Positions 9,180 through 19,710 are shown, counted from the stretch's first letter. The stretch is DNA of 26,885 nucleotides from Chrysochromulina tobinii (GCA_001275005.1 JWZX01002782.1:1-26885); one strand, 5' to 3'. The notes: generated by a model from the sequence alone, not told the origin. A program made the numbers and translations.

Positions 9180-9671
9180 TGCCTTCGAACCTAAAAATAC
9201 TTCTGAGCCTGATGCCTCGAGACCCGCGATGACGGCCACGCGGCGCACGCGAACCTCAATCGGCGACACGCCGTAGCTCAAAGCTCCGATCACGGCTAGC
9301 TCGCTGACGTCCGCAGGTACCGCCAACAGAATGGGTTCGGCGCCCTGCGCGCCCTGCCACGTCGTGCCGTTCATATCAAGAAGGCTTTGCGATCGGCCGC
9401 CGATGAAGATGATGGTGCGTGGCGAGGGGCCGAGGGAGGGTTCAGCTTGGTACATGCGCAGCAGGCAGGCTAGAGCGCCATCATCACGCAACAGACGTTG
9501 CTTCAATTCAACGCTGCTTAGCGAGTCTGCGCCGGCGCCTAAAGCTTGCCAAATGCACGTGTCGCCGGTGCGCGTGACGACATGGTTGGTGGACGGCAGC
9601 TGGCGCTTGGGAGTTGGGCAAGAGCGCCTTGGCCTGTGGCTCGAGGGGCAGCAGAGGTCATCAGAGGTCAT
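9177..9671 (-). CDS. Possible OTU-like protease segment
   Basis: The ORF contains TGDTCIWQALGAGADSLSS, resembling the Asp-x-x-Cys helix start of OTU-type cysteine peptidases, and later SELAVIGALSYGVSPIEV, resembling the OTU segment before the catalytic His. No convincing catalytic His was found, so the call is tentative. The first ~20 residues overlap intron repeats and are probably not coding. It ends at TGA (9177-9179), directly in frame with the EF-hand exon beyond. An alternative phase-0 reading across the 9656-9728 intron gives a different protein-like sequence upstream, so the exon structure is open. Confidence 0.3.
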   Translation of the reverse strand: MTSDDLCCPSSHRPRRSCPTPKRQLPSTNHVVTRTGDTCIWQALGAGADSLSSVELKQRLLRDDGALACLLRMYQAEPSLGPSPRTIIFIGGRSQSLLDMNGTTWQGAQGAEPILLAVPADVSELAVIGALSYGVSPIEVRVRRVAVIAGLEASGSEVFLGSKA

Positions 9672-9735
9672 CAGAGGTCATCAGAGGTCATCAGAGGTCA
9701 TACGCGGTCATACGCGGTCATCAGCGTACCTGTGG
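9656..9735 (-). repeat. TGATGACCTC tandem repeat inside a probable intron
   Basis: On the plus strand GAGGTCATCA repeats about five times, followed by variants ACGCGGTCAT. Read on the minus strand, a donor CCACAG|GTACGC precedes the repeats and an acceptor CGAGCCACAG| follows them. The two boundaries share CTCG(T/A)GCCACAG, a duplicated flank like those of the introns at 11309 and 7370. Confidence 0.7.
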
Positions 9736-10138
9736 CACGAGGGGCCCACCAAAGGCCAGCCGCCATGTGGCCGCGTCGCGTAGGTGGGCCACTTTGGGGG
9801 TGGACGCGAGGGACGTGCATGTACTCGTCCCCTACGCGGCCCAAATTATGCAACTCTGAGTCCGGAGAAGGTTACAATCGACGTGCCTGCGTCACACGGA
9901 GGTACCGTCCTCGCCACCCTCGATGGCAAGGTCGTCAGCCCGCCTCCCGCCGCGAGCAATTTGCAGGTTTCCTTCCTCACCTTGATGCCCCCCACCCATG
10001 CTGCTTGCACCCATGCACCCATGCTGGTTCCCTTCCCCACCACCCCCCAGTCCCACCCCAGCGCAGCCGGCCCGTTGGGGGGCTCGTATCGGCGCCATGT
10101 TCGGCGCCTCCCATTGCCCCGTGCCCTTTCTTCTCTTC
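9736..10138. other. Region between the Roc-COR-TIR gene and the EF-hand locus
   Basis: Minus-strand fragments such as VAHLRDAATWRLAFGGPLV (9736-9800) look protein-like and could be an upstream exon of the EF-hand/OTU-like locus. No start codon or promoter was identified. The rest (9960-10138) is C-rich and looks non-coding. Confidence 0.3.
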
Positions 10139-13100
10139 TCAACGGCCCAGAAAATAGCCGAGAAAGCCGGGAGAGCGCCTCGCTTTACCAGCCTCCCTCC
10201 CCTTCCCCGGTCCCGGGTGGGTGCCGCCGCCGCCAGCGCCGCCAGCCGCGCCCTCTCCATCGATGTGCACAGGCTCAGTGGCCGCCATGCCTTTCGCCTT
10301 CTCAGCCGCTGCCTTCTCGGCCGCTGCCTTCTCTACAGCGGCCTTCTCGGCCGCTGCTTTTTCGACAGCCGCCTTCTCGGCCGCTGCCTTCTCGGCCGCT
10401 GCCTTCTCAACAAATTCCTTCCACTCTATGCCTTTCGCCTCAAAGGCTTCCTTGTACTCCGGCAGCACCCACTCGCTCTTGCCAGAGGGCTCGTGGTGGG
10501 CAAGTTTAAGGCCGCAATTCTTCTTCCAGTCGGGATACTCCTTGGAGAGCAACTCGTCGAGCTCACTGGCCGACATCTTGAGACATTTCTTGAGGTTCTT
10601 GTCCTCCTCGAGCGGCTTGCCATCGACCAGCTTCAGCTCCTGGACCTTCTCGCCGAGCAGCTCTTGGCACTTGGCGTCCACGGCGCCCAGCAGCTCCCTT
10701 ACCGTGGTCACATGGGCCCCCGTCATGCCACACATACTGGTGATCGCGACCTCCTTGAACCCGTCCAGCGCGCTCAGCTGCGAGTCGATCATGGATCCGA
10801 GGTCGGGTATCGGGAAGCCTGTGAGCTTGCCCGCGGCCGCGGCTACCTTGAGGACCGTCAGCCCGAGCATGATGTACGGCATCGCCTTGACGACCCATTC
10901 CTTGGGGAACGTGAGCTCAAAGCCCTCCGCTTCGCCCTTGTCATTTGGGTGCGTCTTGGCCACGGTGTAAGTGAGCGGATCGACGAAAAATATGCGCACA
11001 CGATGGTTGAGCCATTCCTTGGGGCTCAGCGCCTTCTTGAGCAATGAGACCCGCTCCCCGTTGCCGGTCACTTCAGCGACAGGCAGGAAGAGGACGAGCT
11101 TGGGCGCCGCTTGGGTGCCGAGGAGCAGAGTGGTCAGCATCGTCGACTGTGCAGACAGCATCTCGATCGCCTTGTCTTGAGTGAGCCGGATCTGAGCCAG
11201 CTGGCCCATTACCTCCTTCTGGCCGGCCATTGCCTCCCGGTGATTATTGTCCACCTTGGCCTCGAGCCGCTGCTGACCGGCCTCGAGCCGCTGCTGACCG
11301 GCCAGCACCTGATCGAGGATCATCATCAGAGGTCATCAGTGGTCACATCAGGGGTCACCAGAGGTCATCAGTGGTCATCAGAGGTCATCACCTTCTCGAG
11401 GAGTGCCGCCTCGATCGCTTTGCCGGTCTCGCCCTCGTTCGCTGGCGGCGCCGGCTTGCTCTGTCCCAGCAGCTTGGGCGGCTCGCTATGCTCGGCGTTG
11501 TGCACCGCCTTGCTCACCCTCTGTGCTATTGCCTCAGGAAGCCCCCAGGGGCAGGGGCCATCGACCTGGCCCAGCAGCTCGTGCGTGCGCACGCCCGGTT
11601 CAGCGCGGCCAGCCGCGCCGAAGAGGAAGGACGATGGCGTCTTGCCCAAGATCTTGCTGAGGGTCCTCGTCGCCTTCCTTGTGAAGGCGCGCGCCGTCAA
11701 CTCCCATGTCGTCTCGCCCCCCCAGATCTCGGAGATGCTCCTCACTACCTCGCGCGCCGTCCTCGTCCGGATGGCCGTCGGCGGTTCGAGCTCGTGCTTC
11801 GTGTAGAAGCTCTCGAGGCTGCGCGCGACCGATTCGACCACGACGTCAGGCACGCGCTCCCACACGCTCCGCACGTCGGCCTGCACCCTCCCAGCGTCGT
11901 CGAGCGCGTTACCCCAGCCGTCGGCGCGGGCCATAGGCGGATGCGCCGCGAAGAGGTCCTTCGAAGGGTCGGCGGAACCGTCGGCGTCGGACGCGCCAAT
12001 GAAGATGGGCAGCACCGCCGCGCCGTGCTCGTGCTGAAGCAGCGCAAAGCTCCACTCGAGGAGGAGGTAGTCGAGGCCCGAGTTGGAGGTGAGGCTCGTC
12101 ATGCGCCGCAGCGCGTTCCACGTGACGATGGGCACGATCACGCGTGAGTTGGCCATCGCGAGCAGGCGGACGACGTCGAGGTCGGTGCCGCGGCTGACGG
12201 TGCGCTTGTCGAGGAAGGTCGTCACCAGCGGCGACTGCGCGCCGAGGCAGTCGGCGAGCTTCTCGGTGAAGGGCGTGTCGAAGGCGGGGACGTGGGAGTA
12301 CGAGAGGAAGGCCCCGTAGTGATCGGGCGGCTTGAGCGGCGGCAGGTACGCTGACAGCCGCGACGCGAGCTCGCGCGTCGTCAGCTGCTGCCGACCGACA
12401 ACATAGTACACCTGCGAGCCGTCGATGTCGGCCGCGAGTAGTGCGCCGCGCTCGACGTGCCTCTCCTCGCCCTTGTCGACGGAGCTCAGCGGCAGCAGGC
12501 ACGTGCAGCGCAAGTTGACGAAGCGGCTGGAGACGTGGCGGACGAGGAGGCGCAGCCGGTCGATGGCTGGCGACCACGCGCTCGGTGAATCCGCCCCCGC
12601 ATTCAGGATGGCCACCGTGATGTATGGCGCACCGTCGGAGCGGCTGAGCAGCAGCTCGTCCCGCCCAAACTTGACGTGCGCGAAGCCGAAGCCGAGCCTC
12701 GGCGTGAAGCCGATTGCGGTGTCGTAGGACCAGCCGACGGCGGCGCCGCACAGCTCGAAGAAGGCGCCGTCGGGCAGGAAGCCGCCCGAGTCGGGCAGGA
12801 AGTCCTCCGGCGCCCACACAGGCGCCGTGGAGGGAGGCGATTGGCTTTCGAGGGCAAAGTAGAGCGTTGCGAGCGGTGCGTTGGTGGGCGTGGGCGGCTG
12901 GTTCGCCCCCTCGCTGCCGCGTAGCGCGAGCAGCGCGGGCACGAAGTATGTCTGCTGAGCCTTGGTGCAATGTGCGCGCCCGGGCTTGGCACAGCACACG
13001 CTGCACAGCCCGCAGTGTGCACAGCCCCCCGGGCCCGTCTGCGGCGACGGGCCGTAAATCCCGCATCCGGAGCATTTCACCGAGCCACTCCAAGGCGTTT

Positions 13101-16100
13101 GCCTATGCGCCGATTGCTGATGCTGATCCTTGCGGCGGATGGGAACAACGAGCCCGAAGTGCTCCATGAGCTTGAGTAGCTCGGCCTTGTGCGCCTTGAA
13201 GCGTTTATCTTCCCACAAGAACTCGAGTAGCACGTGGTGCAGCACGCCGTCGTTGCAAAGATCTCTCATTTTCCTCTGGTCCTTGCGCCCGGCCGTCGTG
13301 TGGCACAGCTTACGGTGGTCGGAGTCATCGAAGTTGCAAATGATCATCGAGACGGCGTCGATGATCCACTGCGGGTCGAGGACGACGAGCTCACGCACCT
13401 CCGGCGCCTCAGGCAGATCGTACCAGCAGACCGCCCCAAGCGAGTGGAAGTGCGACAGCATCTGCTGCACCTCTTGCTCGAGAGGGAGACGCGCCGGGTC
13501 GTGCGGCAGCCCAAAGCGCGAAGCGATCGCGGTCACCTCTGCGAGGCTCAGCTGCTGCCGCGGCGGCGTCGCCGACATCTCGAGCGCGAGCGCATCGTAG
13601 ACGGCGAGCCAGCCCGCGGGCACGCGCTCCTTCATCGAGTCGAGCTCCATGGCTGCCTCCTCGATCGCCCCTACCAGCTCGCGGATGGTCTCGTCGCCCG
13701 CAAAGCCCTTGGAGTTCTCGATTGGGAAGAAGCACAGGTCGCCATTTAAAGGCATCTTTAAGCGCACCTCGCGGAGCCGAGCGTCCAGCGCCTCGATGAG
13801 TTCATCGCTCAGACCCTTTAGCGCTGCGTGGCCGCCGCCACCTGCGGCCACCGCCTCGTCCTTGCGCGTGCCGACGAGCAGCAGCGGCGATTCGGATGCG
13901 TGCACGGCGAACGAGTCGAGCTGGACACGGAGCTGGGCAATGCTGTTCTTGAACAGGTTGGGATTCTGGAGGTCAGGCAGCGAGAAGACGAGCATCGAGA
14001 CAGAGGCCTTGGGTGCGTGCAGCAGGTCAAGCACGCTCAGGAAGACGTCCTGCCCGCCGCTGTCCTGGATGTGCAGCACTAGCCGCGGCAGCTCAGTTCC
14101 CTTGATCACGAGCTTGCCTGCCGCCGCTGCCAGCTCCGCCGCTTGCCTCTGCTTCTCCTCCGCCGCTTGCCTCTGCTTCTCCTCCTCCGCCGCCTTCTGC
14201 TGCAGTGGCGCATAGGAACCGAGCCCTTGGATGAGGGGGGTGCATTTGGGACTGCTTTGGTCCAAAACGGGCGTCGTCTCTGCTGCCTCCACCACCACCA
14301 TTCCCGCCCGCTGCGGCGCCTCGTCTGCAAGCATGCTCTTCCTCTCCTCTACTCCCGTTGCCTTCTCTGCCTCGGACGCCTGTTTCGCCGAGTCCGTGAT
14401 CCTGCGTTGCGCGGCAACGGCGACGGCGCGCGCGTGCTCGGTCTCGCCATCGGCCAGATTGTACACTTTTAGCGGCCTCCCCTCGCTGGCCACTTCGAGG
14501 CTGCGCCGCTCCACCTCGCATGTGGTGAGTCTGGCGCCGGCGGTCGAGGGAGAGTTAGATGTGAACTCCTTGCCGCTCATCGCGTCAATGGTCGATGACT
14601 TGCCCGCGCCGCCCGGGCCGCGCACCTGCAGCCGGCAGTGCGGCCAGTCGACGCGACTCGCGAGGACCTGCTGCACCACATCCGTGGCATTATCGGCGGC
14701 TGCCTTGTCCGCAACCGCCTTGGCCGCCGTCGCCGCTGACTGTCCAGACATCGCCTCCAAGTGACCCGCCGAAACAACATCAGCCAGATGCAACCAGAGG
14801 GTGTTCGAGTCCGAAAATTCGACCTTGTATGGCATATCGTCATCGCCATCGTCCTCGATGAGGGTGCCCGTTTCGCCCGTTCGATAAGCACCGCCGACGA
14901 CTCGCACGCTCTGCCCGACCCGTAGCCGAGAGCCGGTGGCGACTGCCGTGGGAAGCGCGACGGTGGATGGCTGTGGGAAGAATTTGGACGCGCACGCGTG
15001 GCAGGCGTCAAAGTCGCAGTCGCTGCAGTAGTAGCTGTGTTCCCCGCTGAAGGAGCTCCTGCACACGTCACAGATGTAACCCCGATCACGGCGGTGAAAC
15101 TTGAGGATGTGCTGATGCTGGGTCACTTTGACGGTGTCCGGGGGCGCCTCGAGGGTGAGACTCGAATAGTCGCGAGTGGTTTCACTTATTTGGCGCTTGC
15201 TAGCGTCCCAGCTGCCCAGAGGCACCGCCGTGCACACGCCGCACTGTGAAAAGTTCCAGCCATTCTCTGCTGAGCCAATGCCTGCCTGGCAAATCTTCCA
15301 GTACGTGCCGTCATAGTAGATGGCTCCGGTGCCGCCCTCGCGCGTGTAGCATGGCCCTCCATTTCGCAGCTGGCCTGGGATGAGATTGTACGTGCCCGAA
15401 CAGTTGACCCCTATGTCGCCCGACTGAACACGGATGCGCACCTGGGTCGCCGTGGACACCGTCGTGCTGGCGGTGACCAACTCCATCTCGGAGCTTTTGC
15501 CCGTCCAACCGGAGTGGTCGGGAAAATCAACCTTCAGGTCGCCGTCCGGATCGACGCGTTTGACGATCCCCACCTTGTCATGGGTGACGCCGCCCCAGCC
15601 GTAGGTTGGATTCGACACGCTCCGCTTGACGCGCACGCGCGCGCCCACGCACAGCTGAGCCTTGGTGCATTGTGCGCGCCCGGGCTTGGCACAGCACACG
15701 CCGCACAGCCCGCAGTGTGCACAGCCCCCCGGGCCCGTCTGCGGCGACGGGCCGAACATCCCGCATCCGGGGCATTTCACCGAGCCACTCCAAGGCGTTT
15801 GCCTATGCGCCGATTGCTGCAGCGAGCCAACCTTTTGGAGCTCACCCTCCTTGAACCACCACTTATTGCCGTCACCGAACTCCACCTTGAACGGGCGACC
15901 CGACTTGTCGTCTTCGAGTAGTCTGCCTGTCTGGCCCACGTACGAGCGCGTCGACGAGTCAGATGCGCTGAGCACTAGCACTGTGGCACCCACCTGCGGG
16001 CGGCCGCCCGCGCTGTCGTCGCCCACTCTGGCCACGGTGGGGCATGGCAACACGTCGCTGCTAGAGTACCCGTCCTTGGTCCACTGGCCGCATGGCACCG

Positions 16101-16599
16101 AGCCGCTTGAGCCCTCTTTCGAGTAGTACCAGTCACCCGTATTGCCTGTATCGTTCATGCGCCACCCATACTGCCCCCCACCATAGTAGAGGATCGCTCT
16201 CCCGCCCTCTTTTGTGTACAGCGGCGCGCCGTTGTGCTGCCGCGTGTAGCTGTAGGTGCCGTTGATGGTGCTCGCGCAAATGCCGCCCGCGCCGCTCACG
16301 ACGTACTCTCCCACGGTCGCCTCGATGAGGTCGGTGCCACCCGCTTTCTCCGTGCGATACTTGTTGCTGCCGCCCTTATCCCACTTGACGCGAACCCACC
16401 CGTCGGAGTCAACATCTGTGATGGTGCCCGCATTCCCCGCCCCGCCATCCTGGTCGCCCCACTTCCAGTCGGGGCCACGCCTGACGCGGTCGCCCACGTT
16501 GAGCGAACTGGCTCGGAAGGTCAAGTCTGACTCGTTGTCATCGTCGCAGAACGTCCCGTTGTCATCGTCGCTGTCATCGTCTAAGAAAAAATGCGGCAT
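10139..16599 (-). CDS. MIB/SH3 - zinc-finger - Roc - COR - TIR protein
   Basis: Two exons (11392-16599 and 10139-11308) join in phase 0, giving about 2125 residues from MPHFFLDDDS. In order: an acidic start; a MIB/HERC2-type domain (~33-95); a repeated GTY..GG.YT(K/R)EGG module; SH3-like beta modules, one (~317-375) like Mind-bomb repeats (NPTYGWGGVTHDKVG); a Cys-rich element (261-315); a C1/ZZ-like zinc finger (ICDVC to CHAC). A Roc GTPase follows, with P-loop GPGGAGKSS (Lys ~667), DSGGQ (~846) and GTRKDE (~912), and a long insert with a Gln/Ala/Glu coil; then COR (~990-1160), a second Cys-rich copy (1161-1215), and TIR (~1426-1570) with YGAFLSYSH and Glu 1515 in LLLEWSFAL. Exon 2 adds a helical segment, a domain I do not recognise (KLVLFLPVAEVTG, PIPDLGSM) and an AAAEK tail. 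Roc-COR modules are GTP switches. The TIR keeps the Glu that NADase TIRs need, so NAD+ cleavage is plausible but unproven. Confidence 0.85.
10298..10412 (-). repeat. AAAEK-coding repeat
   Basis: A 15-nt repeat encodes about seven copies of AAAEK/AAVEK near the C-terminus of the Roc-COR-TIR protein, predicting a charged single helix or coiled coil. Similar repeats occur at about 2040-2230 and 24447-24512 in the two ankyrin genes. Confidence 0.8.
11309..11391 (-). other. 83-nt repeat-filled intron of the Roc-COR-TIR gene
   Basis: Donor CTCGAGAAG|GTGATGACC and acceptor CTCGATCAG|GTGCTGG. The intron consists mostly of CTCTGATGACC repeats. Flank sequence CTCGA..AG|GTG is present at both ends. Removing it joins two long open frames in phase 0. 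Confidence 0.8.
12955..13119 (-). repeat. Cys-rich module copy 2, between COR and TIR
   Basis: About 165 bp nearly identical to 15655-15819, exactly 2700 bp away in the same gene and frame. It encodes QSAHRQTPWSGSVKC followed by CAHCGLC.VCC and later Cys, a likely metal-binding knuckle. Confidence 0.85.
15655..15819 (-). repeat. Cys-rich module copy 1, N-terminal region
   Basis: Partner of 12955-13119, differing at only a few positions; it encodes CPGCGMFGPSPQ and CAHCGLCGVCCAKPG. The near-identity suggests recent internal duplication or gene conversion. Confidence 0.85.
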
Positions 16600-17176
16600 G
16601 CGGCCTGGGCACTATCCTGCCAGGCTCTAGGCAGCTTCCGCGATTGGTGCGGCAAGCGTTTTCCTGGCCGAAGCTCCGCTTCGCCACCGCGAACTTGCTT
16701 GCAGGTCGAATTTGCGCGCCGTCGGTCAGGGATTTGGGGAGACGGGTCGCGATCTCCGTTGAATTCTAATGAGTGTTACCGCATCTCAAAGTACGGATTT
16801 CGTCGTCTAGTCCGTTCTATTAGAATCTCAGATGCGCGAACAGAAAACACACCGAGGTTGGTGATTGCGGTAATCAAAAGTAAGTTCCTCGCAGGGGCCG
16901 TGCTCACCGCGTCACACGGCATGGTCACACGGGGACCCCCGAACGCCCGAAGATCCTGATCGCGTGAAGCTGGAACGACGAAGATGTGCACATGTGCTTC
17001 CGAAGCCAGATCAGCTGGAAGGCAAGTGGGCGGAGATGACGGAGGGGTAGTGAGCGCCTCCCACGCACGCCTTTTCGAATTTTCGGGGCTTGTGGGTGTG
17101 TGTCTGGCCGAGAGGGCCCTGAAACGAACGAACGAACGATGACGGAGGGGTCCATCTTGACTTGACTTGAGTTGAC
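16600..17176. promoter_or_regulatory. Divergent intergenic region with shared upstream block
   Basis: This ~580-bp region separates the Roc-COR-TIR gene (minus) from the DEG-like protease (plus). At 16773-16786 it holds GTGTTACCGCATCT, followed to about 16880 by ACGGATTTCGTC, TCTCAGATGCGCGAACAGAAA, GGTTGGTGA and GGTAATCAAA, in the same order as 4742-4860. A CTTGACTTGA repeat lies at 17155-17178. No gene is seen in it. Confidence 0.5.
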
Positions 17177-17178
17177 TT
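17155..17178. repeat. CTTGA short tandem repeat
   Basis: TCTTGACTTGACTTGAGTTG lies just upstream of the protease ORF. A similar tract is at 19769-19801 and a short one near 5008. Confidence 0.6.
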
Positions 17179-18948
17179 GGCGAGCAACTCCGCGCCGGGC
17201 GCGGGCGCCGCGTCGCAAAGATGTGGCCCGAAGTTACTCTTGTTTTCAGCGCATTTCTCACCATCGCGACAAACCATGCTTTTTTCCGAGCTCGCTCTCG
17301 CGCCCTCGCGCAAACCGAGCCACCGGGAGGGCGATGCTCCGGCGGGGCCGCCTCCCGCGCCGATGCTCTCGCGCACTTCGACGTTTTCTCGCCCACTTCT
17401 CGACGACGAGTACGCGACGATGAGCTCGCAGCTCAAAGGCATCGTGCAGTGCTTTACGAATTCTGTTTGGAACGATTGGCAGCGTCCGTGGTCGCGCGCC
17501 ACGCCCGAGGCGTCGACGGGGAGCGGCTTCGTCATCTCGACGTGCCGTCGGCTCATCATTACGAACGCGCACGTCGTCGCGTTCGCCTCGACGCTGCAAG
17601 TGCGCAAGGATGGCGACTTTGACAAGCACGTGGCACAGATCCTCGCCGTCTCGCACCAAACCGACCTCGCGATCGTGACGGTCGCGAGCGACGCCTTCTG
17701 GCTCGACGCGATCGAGCTGCCGCTCGGCGAGACGCCGCGCCTCCAGCAGCACGTCGATGTCGTCGGCTTCCCCATCGGCGGCAACAGCGTCTCGATCACG
17801 AGCGGCGTCGTCTCGCGCATAAATTGGTCCGTGTACTCGCAGAGCCGCGAGGCGAACCTCGTCGTGACGGTCGACACGGCCATCAACAACGGGAACAGCG
17901 GCGGGCCGGCGATGAGCGACGGCCACGTCGTCGGCGTCGCGTTCCAGTCGCCGATGCGATGAAGACTGAGAACATGGGCGAGATTGTGCCAGTGAGCATC
18001 CTCAAGCGCGTGCTCGAGGACTTTGATGCCATCGCCGCGGCGCGCGGGCCGCTTGCCGCCGACGGCGGCGACGGCGGCGCCATCGCCGTTGCCGGCGGCG
18101 CCTCGCCGGCGCCGCTCCGCGGCTTCGCCACTTTTGCGCCGACCTTTCAGACGCTCGAGAATGAGGCGCTGCGGCGCTTCGTCCTCCTCCCGCCGACGGC
18201 CTCGGGCATCCTCGTGCAGCACGTCCCCAAGGTCAGCAACCTCGACGCCGTGCTCCGCGTCGGCGACGTCCTCACGGCGGTCGATGGCATGGCGATCTCC
18301 AACGACGGGCGCGTGAGGCGCGAGAAGGGCGCCTCGCCGCTCGACTTCCGCGTCGTCGTCACGAGCAAGCTCGTCGGCGAGAGCCTCACGCTCTCCGTCT
18401 TCCGCGAGGGCGCGCGCCTCGAGCTCGCCGTTGCCGCCGAGAACCCGCCTAAGCTCCTCCCCAGTACGTGGTATTCGCCCGCGTCGTACGTCATGTTCGC
18501 GGGGCTCGTCTTCGTGCCGCTCTCGGCGGAGCTCGTCGAGGAGGGCGCCTACCATGCCGAGCTCCTCTACGCGGGCGAGGGCCTCAAGCACAAGTCGACG
18601 AGCCAGCAGATGGTCTCGGTCATTCAGATCCTGCCGCACGAGCTCACGCTCGGCTACTCGGAGCTCGAGTTCCCCGCGCACCTCCCGCTCCTCGCCATCG
18701 ACGGCGCGCCCGTCCACTGCCTCGCCGACGTCGCCGCCGCGACGCTCCGCTCGAGCGGCGAGTGGATCTGCTTCTCCTTCGCGCAGGGCCGCCGCCTCGC
18801 GCTCCCGCTCGCAGAGGCGCGCCGCGCCACGACCGAGCTCCTCGCAGAGCACCGCATCCCCGCCGTCGCGAGCGACGACATCGCGGCGGCCGTCAGGCGG
18901 GCAACCGAGGAAGCTCCAGCGGCGGCGGTTGAGGCAGCGCTCGTGTAG
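17177..18948 (+). CDS. DEG/HtrA-type serine protease with PDZ domain, one-base frame break
   Basis: Trypsin-fold protease of the plant DEG2/DEG9-like type. The first frame (17177-17962) holds TGSGFVIS, NAHVV (His 132), TDLAIV (Asp 163) and NNGNSGGP (Ser 241), a complete catalytic triad. It ends at a TGA (17960-17962) just after GVAFQSPMR. The frame one base over continues at once with ENMGEIVPVSILKR, the conserved segment that follows in this family, then a PDZ domain (ASGILVQHV, LRVGDVLTAVDG) and the DEG-type C-terminal region (PASYVMFAGLVFVPL). One missing base near 17958-17962 restores a product of about 590 residues, so this is either a sequence error or a recent frameshift. Start choice is uncertain: in-frame Met codons also lie at 17276 and 17363, and the N-terminus could be a targeting segment. 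Confidence 0.8.
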
Positions 18949-19031
18949 AAGCGTTCTTGACGGACAAGTCAGCTGTGGTGGAAGGCGAGTGGGCCTCCAA
19001 CCGCCTCCAACCCTATTCCTTTGTCCTCCCG

Positions 19032-19710
19032 GCTTCATGCGCATGTACTGGGCCCAAGAAGATTCTGCTCCACTCTGATGAACTCTGATGAACTCTGATG
19101 GCCTCCCTCATCAGGTATTGGGCCAAGAAGATTCTCGAGTGGTCGCCCGACCCAGCCGAGGCCCTTCGGCGGGCCATCTACCTCAACGACCGTTACTCCA
19201 TCGACGGGCGCGACCCGAACGGGTACGTGGGCTGCGGCTGGGCGATCATGGGCGTGCACGACATGGGGTGGGCCGAGCGCCCCATATTTGGCAAGATCCG
19301 TTATATGAACTATGAGGGGTGCAAGCGCAAGTTTGACATCAAGCGGTACGCAGCCAAGTGGAATTCCAATCCGGCCGCCCTCGCGCCGGCGGCGGGCGCG
19401 CCGCCGCCGGCGAAGAAGCCACGGCTGGGCTGAGATCCAATATTTGAATCTTGCACGGCGTTCAGCGTATACGGCAGTAGTGGCGAGGGGCGTGAGGCTT
19501 GGACATGAAGCTGCGGTGTCAGAACATGTGCGCGATTGAGTCCCTGTTGAAGTCGCGCGAGCACGTGGCCACGACGCTCGAGTCGGAGTCGCGTCGCCGA
19601 GAGCGGCCGCGGTCACACACGGTCACGGAATTCTCGGAGCCATTCCACTTTCCAGCCATACGCCTGATGTGTGTGATGATAACGGAGGCGTGTGACTATT
19701 TTTTGATGAA
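19032..19710 (+). pseudogene. Duplicated 3' fragment of the photolyase gene
   Basis: From GGCTTCATGCGCATGTACTG this matches the photolyase gene from about 7357 on. It contains the last intron (19045-19114, one unit of 70 nt), the complete last exon (19115-19433, 319 nt as in the parent, still open, with a few substitutions) and about 275 nt of 3' flank. The rest of the photolyase is absent; upstream lies the protease 3' end, 84 bp away. It could serve as a 3' UTR/terminator for the protease or be read as a trailing exon, but as a photolyase it is non-functional. Confidence 0.85.

Noticed and set aside
9656-9728. GGTCATCA repeats as hormone-response-type half-sites or a promoter
   Set aside because: They sit between splice sites on the minus strand and match the intron repeats at 11309, so an intronic minisatellite is the simpler reading.
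17011-19044. 677-residue minus-strand ORF opposite the protease
   Set aside because: Arg/Glu-rich antisense of a high-GC gene. The plus strand carries a complete protease triad and PDZ motifs, so this is a shadow.
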